From an uncultured bacterium (GTDB lineage: Bacteria; Patescibacteriota; Patescibacteriia; 2-12-FULL-60-25): DNA of 64,000 bases. Within the stretch, counting starts at the first letter, position 1. Each line of letters starts with the position of its first letter. Location: contig CALFEO010000033.1 in NCBI GenBank assembly GCA_937949995.1, positions 1 to 64,000 of the forward strand. The letters run 5' to 3'. The notes beneath the pieces are model-generated. The model searched no databases. It saw only the letters and a program-made list of their open reading frames with translations, and was not told where the DNA came from. Position numbers and translations under genes: made by a program. This document shows positions 9,199 to 17,700 of this stretch, piece after piece.

Positions 9199-9283
9199 GG
9201 GCTCGTGGCGGAATTGGTATACGCAACAGACTTAAAATCTGTCGCCGCAAGGCTTGTGGGTTCGAGTCCCACCGGGCCCACCA
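9199..9283 (+). tRNA. tRNA-Leu (anticodon UAA)
   Basis: 85 nt with CCA encoded. The acceptor stem GGGCTCG pairs with CGGGCCC; the anticodon stem ACAGA/TCTGT holds loop CTTAAAA with anticodon TAA. A class II long variable arm and the T-loop GTTCGAGTC are present. All helices close. Confidence 0.96.
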
Positions 9284-9390
9284 TCCTTCGCTAAAGCTAC
9301 GGATGGCACAGCCATTGGTAGATTTAGCGAAGGATGCCCCCTTCGTAGCTTTATGCGAAGAAGGGCTTTCATCGCTCGATTACGATCGAG
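9284..9390. repeat. Palindromic repeat next to tRNA-Leu
   Basis: ATCCTTCGCTAAA is inverted as TTTAGCGAAGGAT about 40 nt later. A second hairpin (CCCCCTTCGTAGC..TTATGCGAAGAAGGG) follows. The AGCTTTAGCGAAGGATGG word also abuts tRNA-Gly at 10804-10822. The open frame over this DNA is only the repeat read as protein. Confidence 0.75.
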
Positions 9391-9423
9391 TCATGAGATG
9401 TGTTTCACGATATATGTGAATAC

Positions 9424-9449
9424 AAAAAATCCGCTTTCGCGGATTTTTT
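9424..9449. terminator. Bidirectional terminator
   Basis: AAAAATCCGC-TTTC-GCGGATTTTT. It ends the tRNA-Leu transcript and can also end the carbonic-anhydrase-like gene on the other strand. Confidence 0.85.
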
Positions 9450-9499
9450 GCTTTTTTATTGAAGGTGCGGCTCAAGATTACCAAGCTGATAGCTTCATG

Positions 9500-10486
9500 T
9501 CAAGAGTCAATTGATGTTTTTATCACTTGTCCTTCCCAAGTCGCCGGATCTGTTTCGGTGCGCACAATCAGTATGTCATTTGCTGTTAATTCTACGCCGG
9601 CTTCCTTGAGTTTTGACGATTCATTCAGTCGGCCGATCAACTCTTCGTCACTCATGTTTATGTCGGTATCATCGTCATACGCATGATCCAACTGCAACAC
9701 CATAACATGTTCTTCCAAATCCGCATGGGAGTGCGTTTTAATGATTTTGACAGCTAAAGCAATCCCTTCCAGCAGTTCTTCTTTATCCATTTTATTGTGC
9801 AGATGATAGGCAACATTTCGACGCGGAGTCCATGCTAAGGGAACATTTCCCACATATATTCTGTAACCGGCATGGAACCTGTCCCACTCATCAACTTCCG
9901 CATTTGTCGCTATCCCTTTCTCTTGCTGCAAATAATCTGCGGCTTGATTGTATGCCGGCAACATCGCATCGCCATGAAAAGGCACCAATTCATGCGTATC
10001 CGTATCATACATGTCTGTATGTATAACCACTCCCTCCATTTCAGGTAATTTTGCCAACTCATCCGCAAGCGCTGAAAAATGGTTATACTCCGCTTCTTCA
10101 TCCGCCGCAAAAGCCGCGCATCCCGCATGATTGTCCGCAAAGCAAGTGTGGGGCATTAAATATACAACAACTTCACGCCCGTCTTTTTTTGCTTGTTCAA
10201 TTTTCTTGCCATAAATCTCCAAAAACTTTTTCGCACCGTTCACCGGATCCCTGTCTTGCGTAAAACAGCCTCCCGGCGAAGCAAACATTTCCGCGGATCC
10301 GTAGGGCTCTCCGGTTGCGTCAATCGCAAATCTGTCGCGTTCGTCCATGCATGTAACATGAATAATCAACGCTTTTTCAATCCTCGCCTCTCTCTCCTCT
10401 GCGGTTTCCAAATATTCTTTCAGAGCCAGCATATGATCTTTTTCCAAAATCAACAGCTCTTTCTGTTTTAATTCATCTGGGGTCAT
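9500..10486 (-). CDS. Beta-carbonic-anhydrase-like protein
   Basis: 328 aa, cytoplasmic. CMDERD at 46-51 gives the Cys-x-Asp-x-Arg start of the beta-carbonic anhydrase site. NHAGC at 119-123 gives the matching HxxC (H120, C123). The expected enzyme hydrates CO2 with a bound Zn. Differences from textbook enzymes are the long spacing (74 residues between C46 and H120), an extra HTC at 113-115, ASPGG where the family has a Gly/Asn loop, and a long acidic C-terminal extension. H113 and C123 are ten apart, which is also the spacing I recall for cadmium-type carbonic anhydrases. Catalysis is not proven. It stands alone between two tRNA genes. Confidence 0.6.
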   Translation of the reverse strand: MTPDELKQKELLILEKDHMLALKEYLETAEEREARIEKALIIHVTCMDERDRFAIDATGEPYGSAEMFASPGGCFTQDRDPVNGAKKFLEIYGKKIEQAKKDGREVVVYLMPHTCFADNHAGCAAFAADEEAEYNHFSALADELAKLPEMEGVVIHTDMYDTDTHELVPFHGDAMLPAYNQAADYLQQEKGIATNAEVDEWDRFHAGYRIYVGNVPLAWTPRRNVAYHLHNKMDKEELLEGIALAVKIIKTHSHADLEEHVMVLQLDHAYDDDTDINMSDEELIGRLNESSKLKEAGVELTANDILIVRTETDPATWEGQVIKTSIDS

Positions 10487-10819
10487 AATAATGTTTCAGT
10501 TTATCAAGACAAAAGTCACAAGTTCATCAAGAGATGCTTAATTTACTCTTGATGAACTTGATTCTTATTGGGATAAGCTTAAATGTTTAAGATATTCCGC
10601 ATTCTGCACCAAAAACATAAAATATGCAAAAGTATCCGGCTGGATGATCATTTTGCGCAGACATAAAGGAATTGCCGGAAAGAATCGAAAAAACAGCCCA
10701 AAGGCTGTTTTTCTTTAACCCGTGCTTTTAGCTTCATGGTACGTCACCTTTTTTACACGTGGCGTGCCATCCGACGTGTCGACCGAAGTGTTTACGCAGG
10801 TTGAAGCTTTAGCGAAGGA
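10487..10819. other. Intergenic, repeat hairpin and terminator
   Basis: AAGTTCATCAAGAG and its complement form a hairpin at about 10519-10560; the same word pair returns at 21.8 kb. A terminator hairpin (AAACAGCC-CAAA-GGCTGTTT plus T's) lies at 10690-10715. The AGCTTTAGCGAAGGATGG word abuts tRNA-Gly. No gene is seen. Confidence 0.6.
10690..10715. terminator. Intrinsic terminator hairpin
   Basis: AAACAGCC-CAAA-GGCTGTTT followed by TTC. The stem is flanked by A's upstream and T's downstream, so it can act on either strand, including for the minus-strand tRNA-Gly. Confidence 0.7.
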
Positions 10820-10894
10820 TGGAGCGGGTAACGGGAGTCGGACCCGTATCTCTACCTTGGCAAGGTAGCATAATAGCCGCTATACGATACCCGC
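10820..10894 (-). tRNA. tRNA-Gly (anticodon GCC)
   Basis: 75 nt with CCA encoded. On the minus strand GCGGGTA pairs with TACCCGC. The anticodon stem CTACC/GGTAG encloses TTGCCAA (anticodon GCC). The T-arm loop GGTCCGACTC is intact. Confidence 0.95.
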
Positions 10895-11168
10895 GGACTA
10901 TCTATATAAACAGTTAGCAATTGCCAATTATGGAACCACTAACGCTTCGTTTTTGGTACATGCTGCATGTTACGTGTTACATGCAATGTGGCTAGATTAT
11001 CAAAAGATAGAAAAACTGGCAAGTCTTGGTCGGATCTTTGTATTAAAGTGGTTAAATTTTCATAATCATAAAAAGAAAAAACCCGCAAATAGCGAGTTTT
11101 ATGGAGTGGATACTTAGTGATTTACATATGCATCGCAATGCATATGTAATCCCTTCTATTTTATCTCA
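10895..11168. other. Intergenic, hairpin words
   Basis: Contains ATGCTGCATGTTACGTGTTACATGCA words, which also occur at 42.97 kb, and an imperfect terminator (AAACCCGC-AAATA-GCGAGTTTT) at about 11079-11101. The CATATG..CATATG hairpin near 11124-11146 has no assigned role. Confidence 0.5.
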
Positions 11169-11372
11169 CTAGCGTATAAACCACAGCGGTTGACTTTGGG
11201 CCCCGCATTGATCGTAATCGTCTGTTTGATCAAGATCGTCACAGGAGGGGCGCGAATCCACCTCATCCGTCATAGCCACCGATCTAGCTAAGCTCGGCAA
11301 CCGATCTCGACAATTGTCGCAGACGCCGCCGTTAAACCCCCACTCTCCGCCACACAATTTACAAAACTTCAT
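11169..11372 (-). CDS. Tiny zinc-ribbon protein
   Basis: 67 aa. CKLC (4-7) and CDNC (18-21) form a compact four-Cys ribbon at the N-terminus. The remainder is acidic and probably disordered, with two further Cys. SD CAGGAGGAA lies 4 nt before the ATG. Cytoplasmic. No function can be assigned. Confidence 0.6.
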   Translation of the reverse strand: MKFCKLCGGEWGFNGGVCDNCRDRLPSLARSVAMTDEVDSRPSCDDLDQTDDYDQCGAQSQPLWFIR

Positions 11373-11452
11373 CCGTTCCTCCTGGAATTTTTCGCGGACA
11401 TAATGACCGCGAATTTCGCCAACATATCAAATAATCTGCTAAATGTCAATAA

Positions 11453-14314
11453 TCAACTGCTTCGGCTGGTTTCAACGGTTTTACGGTTCGATAAGAGTTG
11501 TTTTAAATTGGCGCCCTTGTAATGTTGCTTGAATTTTTTCAAGCCCTCAACAGCTCCCACGGCCACGGCCGCCGCTCCAAAAGGCGTCCATCCCGGAATA
11601 CCCTGTTTTTGTCCGCCCGTCGCTGTCAACGATTCTTCGGCGTGTGAAATTAAAACTATTTCATCGGCATGACGCGGCAAGATGACCGGCCGGTCATTGG
11701 AAATATCCAGAATTCCTTTTATATTGACAACATCTCCTTTTTTAAGCCGGCTGGCTCTATACTCGACGCCGGATTTTATCGTCATATCAACATCAATATT
11801 ATCCACTATCAAATTAACCGTATTACCCGACACTCCGTTTACTGTTCCGGTCGCTTGCACCAAACTCCAAGCATCTTCCGAAGCGGGGGAGAGTAACGAT
11901 ACTTCTCGAATGGATGGTGTAACGGCATTCATCATTTCTTGCTTCCAATCATCGTTTTTTGTCAGCGATAAATAAGGTAACTCACGAGTGTCAAATTTTA
12001 ATGAACCCGTAACTGTTATAAAAGTTCCATATGCCGGGATTTTTTTATAACTCGGAACCCGCACCAAAAGTCCGCGTCCGTCGTGATTTAATAATATGAA
12101 TCCTCTGCCCGAAACATGTCTGGGCAAGGTGCCGACGGTACCGCGCAATTGTAAGCGCATTCCGCCGAATTCTTCTTGGTGCAGCATAGAATAATCGGTT
12201 AATGATAATAATTTTTGGATTGCGGTTGTTGTTTTGGCAGTCGAAGTTTTAGTCGTTGCCTTTGTCGAAGTTTTGGTTTTTGTAACCGCTTGGCTTTTAG
12301 AGGTGATGCTCGCTGTGCTTGTCGATGAAATTACGCCGGTCATCGCTTTATCGTCGGCACCCTCTTCGCCGACTTCGTAATTGCGCAAACCTTTTGTGGG
12401 TAAAGGCACTTCTTTCCATGCGCCGTTTGGCATGCGTGCATAGGAAAAACCTTTTTGTGAACCTGTGTACTCCAACTCGTCAATAACAACTCCTTTATCA
12501 TCAACCAGAAGAATTTTATCTCCGCCATTATTAAGTCTTGCCGAGCTAAGTTCGATTACATGAACTACCCCCGCCTCCACCACGCCTTTTAATTTCATAA
12601 TTCTTCCGGCTCCATCATGCAATTCCAGCCCCGCTAAATCCACGCTTGTCGTCGCAAATGAAATCAACTCTACCCACTCTTTACCTTCGGCCGGATTCGG
12701 CTGAATTTCATTCAGCTTAATCAAGAGTTGAGCATTTATGTTGTTATGATTTATCAACGAAGCTTTCTCATCAGCTGATTCCGTCGTGGTACTTACCGTT
12801 TGGCCTTGCTCGACAACATCCTGATCTTCGAGAGTGTCCAAAGTATGAATTTCTTCTTCGGTTTTCGGCATCCAAATTGTATTGGCTTCGCCCGGTGTCG
12901 CGATTTGCGTGAACTGCCATTTCATATCTTTATCTTTTGCTAACAACACTCCTTTTTCATGGCTTTGATAATCCATGGCATCAATCAATATCCCATCGGC
13001 CGATACGATATTAACAGAATCTCCGCCGTTATTCAGTCTGGAAGAGGGGATCTCGACAACTTTATAATTGACTCCGCCGCCAACCAATCCGGTCAAATTC
13101 ACAACTCTTCCAACCGCGTCATGAATCGCCAACCCTTCCAGATGGATCGTTACATTTTGATTCAAGCTGATGAGCTCTATCCACTCTTTGCCAAGCACCG
13201 GCGCCGCCATTACTTCGTTAATGCGCAAATACATTTTTGCATTATTCAAATTGGCTTGCGGATCTATCGTATTTTCGGATAGATCTGTTTGTAAAGCAGT
13301 TATATCAGTCGGTGTTATTGATTCAGTTGTCATCGGCATCATCGCAGAAATCGTCGTAGTCGTCACCGTTATCGTTGCAGTCTCTGCCGTCATCGTCGTC
13401 GTTGTTTGGATTATTGGATCTAAAACTGATTCCGCATCATCGTCATTTTCGTTCGCTTGGTTAATCGCATCTTCGGAAGTTGTCGCGGAAATATTGTCTG
13501 CAATCGTGTTTGATGTTAAATCTAAGTCGGATAAAACAGCTTCATTGTTATCGACATCATCTTCAAAGGAAACAACCGTTTCCATGGTTTCCGCTTCGGA
13601 ATCGTTTACTTCGGCAACCGGAGTTCCTTCGATATCTGAAATTTCGTCTACCGCACTGATATTATCATCAACAACATCAATCGATTCTTCAGTTGGTACA
13701 TCCAATGCATCTTGAACGAATACCTCATCAATAAATCCCGGTGTTCCGCAATCATCAGTGCTTATGTTATGCGGTAAATCGCAAGTGCGCCAAGCCTCCG
13801 TGGCGTCTCCCAATATGTCAGTTTGATTTCTGATCATTGTGGCTTTGATTTCCGCCGAATATCCGGCAAACGGCGCGCTCCCGTCCCCGGCTTGATCCAC
13901 AAGCACGCCATTCGCATCAAAAAGCCTGATCAGCATTTTTGAATTTGATAGTGAAACGGTACTCGAAACCACGCCGGGCGCCACGGTGGATGCCGCGTTT
14001 TGATTGCTTGAATCATAGTTCGCGACCAAGAGAGCGCCGTTTGCCGGTATTACTGTCGGATAAGGTAAAACAAGATCGGTTTCATTGCTTCCCGCGCCCG
14101 AAATTTTCCATCCGCTGACATCGGCATCAAATCCTGTTGGATTAACCAATTCCAACCACTCATCCGCTGTACTTAGCGATGAGCCCGCCCAAGCAATCTC
14201 GCTGAAATAAATTGTTTCGCTTGCGTTTACGCTCTTAAGCGGAACGGCCAAAAGCACGGTAATTAAAATTTGAACCATTAAAACGAACCGGCACACAATT
14301 TTATTGATTCTCAT
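11453..14314 (-). CDS. Exported lamin-tail-domain (LTD) surface protein
   Basis: 953 aa. A signal segment (~10-31) is followed by three lamin-tail domains: ~32-185, ~358-480 (INEVMAAP..EWIEL) and ~525-645 (LNEIQPNP..EWVEL). The first linker (~200-350) is Thr/Asp/Glu low complexity and the second (~655-705) is Thr/Lys/Ser-rich. Residues ~715-890 contain OB-fold-like strands with RGFILLNHDGRGLLVRV and DVVNIKG. A hydrophobic segment near 900-920 precedes a basic tail, consistent with C-terminal membrane anchoring. LTD surface proteins of this layout are common in CPR. It probably works in adhesion or binding outside the cell. Confidence 0.8.
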   Translation of the reverse strand: MRINKIVCRFVLMVQILITVLLAVPLKSVNASETIYFSEIAWAGSSLSTADEWLELVNPTGFDADVSGWKISGAGSNETDLVLPYPTVIPANGALLVANYDSSNQNAASTVAPGVVSSTVSLSNSKMLIRLFDANGVLVDQAGDGSAPFAGYSAEIKATMIRNQTDILGDATEAWRTCDLPHNISTDDCGTPGFIDEVFVQDALDVPTEESIDVVDDNISAVDEISDIEGTPVAEVNDSEAETMETVVSFEDDVDNNEAVLSDLDLTSNTIADNISATTSEDAINQANENDDDAESVLDPIIQTTTTMTAETATITVTTTTISAMMPMTTESITPTDITALQTDLSENTIDPQANLNNAKMYLRINEVMAAPVLGKEWIELISLNQNVTIHLEGLAIHDAVGRVVNLTGLVGGGVNYKVVEIPSSRLNNGGDSVNIVSADGILIDAMDYQSHEKGVLLAKDKDMKWQFTQIATPGEANTIWMPKTEEEIHTLDTLEDQDVVEQGQTVSTTTESADEKASLINHNNINAQLLIKLNEIQPNPAEGKEWVELISFATTSVDLAGLELHDGAGRIMKLKGVVEAGVVHVIELSSARLNNGGDKILLVDDKGVVIDELEYTGSQKGFSYARMPNGAWKEVPLPTKGLRNYEVGEEGADDKAMTGVISSTSTASITSKSQAVTKTKTSTKATTKTSTAKTTTAIQKLLSLTDYSMLHQEEFGGMRLQLRGTVGTLPRHVSGRGFILLNHDGRGLLVRVPSYKKIPAYGTFITVTGSLKFDTRELPYLSLTKNDDWKQEMMNAVTPSIREVSLLSPASEDAWSLVQATGTVNGVSGNTVNLIVDNIDVDMTIKSGVEYRASRLKKGDVVNIKGILDISNDRPVILPRHADEIVLISHAEESLTATGGQKQGIPGWTPFGAAAVAVGAVEGLKKFKQHYKGANLKQLLSNRKTVETSRSS

Positions 14315-14744
14315 AATCTATCTTGGCACGGTCCGCGTAAAAGATCCCTCCTCGAATCAAATACATGTTCCCATGCTTTATAATTTTAGTATGGCATGGG
14401 TTTTATTTTCGCCGTGGATAAGCTGGGTATTACTCAAGCATTGTCTCCAAAAATGATTCATCTTGTTATCCCGCTTTGACTTCTATTTATATTGGACGGG
14501 ACGGTGTAATCTGAAAAATTGTCATAAAATTGTGGCAATTTTAGCAAATAATGGCATGACCCCTTGACAAGGTTCAAAAAATGCATAATTATACGCCGTT
14601 ATTCACAGGTATTTTCAATGAGTACACTCTGGATTAATCGCTCCTTATACAATACAATTACTCGGTATCAATTCTTTATTCTTTGTAATTTATTCTTTGT
14701 AATTTATTATTTATTATTTATTATTTATTATTTATTTTCTATCT
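14315..14744. other. 430-bp intergenic with hairpin, promoter and TTATTTA tract
   Basis: CCCATGC at 14370-14376 pairs with GCATGGG at 14394-14400, followed by TTTTATTTT: a terminator-like hairpin. TTGACA near 14562 with AATTAT 17 nt on could start the long-protein transcript, with a ~150-nt leader. The last 70 nt are TTATTTA words, the complement of the AACAAATAAT repeat family. Confidence 0.55.
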
Positions 14745-17700
14745 ATGCGTAAATCATTAATTCTGTTGCTGATAGCCGCGATTGCCATGCCATTGGGCAT
14801 CGATCCAAGCGGCATAGTCATGCAAACGGCGAACGCCGAAAGCTCCGTAGCTTCCTTTCAACAAGGAGCAAACGGTTACACGGGCACACTTGATGCCAAT
14901 ATCTCCAATCAATATATAGAGTGGAGCGATACGGGCGTCACGGAAACAACCGGAGTTCTTCGTTCTTATATTAAGGTGGAATCCGGTAAACCCACTTATG
15001 AGAAACGGGCATTGGTAAAATTTACCAATCTCAATTTGCCGGCCGGAGCCGCTGTAACCGGCGCCAATCTCACCCTGGTGGTGACGGATTGGGAGAGCGG
15101 ATATAACAATATTCCAAGCACAATACTCCGCGGTTATTACTTGAATACTCCCTGGAATATTAATGCTCAAAAATTAGGTTGGCTTTATCGCGATGATCCA
15201 TCCGTAGCTTGGTCTGCCGAAGGAGGGAAAGGTACGGGCGATGTAATCGCAGGCAAGTCGTTTACAATCAGCGGTTTTAACGCTTCCGGAGATCAAACAA
15301 AAACCGTGGCTCTTGATCCGGCCGTAGTTCAAAACTGGATAAACAATCCGTCATCCAACCACGGCTTTATTTTGATTAACGAAACCGGCCCCGGTGCAGG
15401 TTCGCCAACAATTCATTCTTCCGAATCATCTTCTGCAAGCAAGCGTCCAAAATTACAGATAACTTACACGGTTGGCGGTACGGTCATCGAAGATCCAACA
15501 CCTGCTCCCAATCAAGCGCCGGTTGTCACCTTGACCAGTCCGTCTGCAAGCAATAGCTACACCGCCCCGGCTGAAATTTTGCTTTCAGCCAACGCCACTG
15601 ATGACGGCTCAATATCAAAAGTCGAATTTTATCAAGGCAATACCAAAATCGGCGAAGATACAAACGCTCCTTATCAAATAATGTGGAGTAATGTAACAGC
15701 CGGAACTTATGCGATCAGTGCCAAGGCCACGGATAATCTCGGCTTATCCGGTAATTCTCTTTCAGTTTCCGTTGTAGTTAATCCCGCTCAAGATCCCACC
15801 CCCGATCCCACCCCCGATCCTACTCCGAATCCGGAACCTGAACCCGAACCCGAACCTGAACCGGAACCGACGCCGGATCCCACGCCCGAACCCGAACCTG
15901 CTCCGGTTAATCAACCACCGGTAGTATCTGTCACATCACCAAGTAACAACACCGAATTCACTTCTCCGGCCTCTGTCACGATCACCGCAAGTGCTTCCGA
16001 TCCCGACGGCTCAATCGCTCGCGTCGAGTTTTATCGCGGTACAACCAAAATCGGTGAAGATGCAAACGCTCCTTATTCCTACAATTGGCAAAATGTCGGT
16101 GCCGGTGAATATCACATTTCCGCTGTCGCCGTTGACAATCAAGGCGAGATGACCGGCTCGGAAGCTGTCCGTATTGTTGTGATAGCCAACAATCTTCCGC
16201 CAATCGTCTCCATAACCTCTCCGTCCAATGGCGCAACGTTTACTCCGCGTTCAAACATCACCATCACCGCAACCGCTTCAGATCCGGATGGTTCCATAGC
16301 GAGAGTCGACTTTTATCGCGGTACAACCAAAATCGGCGAAGACAGAACAGCTCCATATTCTTATAATTGGCGCAGGGTCAGTGCCGGTGAATATCACATT
16401 TCCGCGGTCGCCGTCGACAATCAAGGTGAAATGACCGGTTCGGAAGCTGTTCATATCATTGTCGGCTCCGTCAACCGTCCTCCTGCTGTGTCAATAACAT
16501 CTCCGGCAAATGACGCTGAATTCACGGCTCCTGCAAATATAAGCATCAACGCCGCCGCCTCCGATCCGGACGGCTCGGTTACTCGTGTCGAGTTTTACCG
16601 AGGCACAACCAAAATCGGCGAAGATGCAACTGCTCCATATTCATTCAATTGGAACAATGTCAGCTCCGGTGAATATCACATCTCGGCTGTGGCAACAGAC
16701 AATCAAGGTGAAATGACCGGTTCCGCAGCTGTTCGTTTAATCGTCAACGAGCCTGTGGTCAACCCCCCTCCAACCGAACCTCCGGCCGGAGAAATTGTTT
16801 ATGGCGTAAACACCGCGGTCTGTAATTCGGCAACCGTTCCCGCTAACGCCATCTACGTTTCCACCTCAGGCAATGATTCAACGGCTAACGGCTCCGCCTC
16901 CCGGCCTTACCGCACTGTCCGCGCCGCGGTTAATGCGGCCGTTGCCGGCGCCACAATTGTGGTTCGCGGAGGTACTTATGTTGAGCCTCAAGAAATCCGC
17001 ATTCGCGTCCAAAACGTGACCATTCGTTCTTATCCGGGTGAATGGGCGATAATCGATCGCTCGAGCGATACTTCAAACGTCGGTATCAACCTGTATGTCG
17101 GATCCAACGGCAGTTCACTGCAATGTATCGAGGTTATTGGCGGATTTTACGCCGTATCCACGGAAACAAAATGGGATTGGGGAGACCCTAATGATCGCTC
17201 CGGTGCATCAAATTTATTGATCGAGAACACCAAGCTTCACAACTCATATCGCGATGTGGTTAAAATCAAACCCGGCTCGGATAACATAACCATTCGCAAT
17301 AATGAAATTTACAATTCCAATGCCGGACAAATGACGGGAAGCTGCAATGCCGAAGGCATCGATAATGTAAACGGCGATAAAGCTCATGTCGCTTACAATC
17401 ATATCCATCATGTTTGCTCCAACGGAGTTTATCTGAAAGGCGGAGCCGCGGATGGTATCATCGAATACAACTTGGTCGAAAATACGGGCGGTGCCGGCAT
17501 CTTGCTCGGTTTTGATACCAGTCCCGAATTCTTTGATCTCACCGTCAATCCCGAGTATTATGAAAACTTCCGCGGTATAGCGCGTTATAACTTGGTTCGC
17601 AACACGGGCTGGTCCGGTATCGGCTTATACGCTTCAAAAGACGCGCAGGTTTATAACAACACAATCATCAACGCTGCCCGTACTTATCACAGCCCGATTT

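Noticed and set aside
9254..9514. 86-aa open frame after tRNA-Leu
   Set aside because: It begins inside the tRNA and reads the palindromic repeat and the terminator.
13170..13715. 181-aa open frame opposite the LTD gene
   Set aside because: It is the shadow of the Thr/Asp-rich low-complexity region of the minus-strand gene.
14390..14455. 21-codon frame after TATAAT in the 14.3-kb spacer
   Set aside because: The ATG lies inside a terminator-like hairpin and the peptide has no support.
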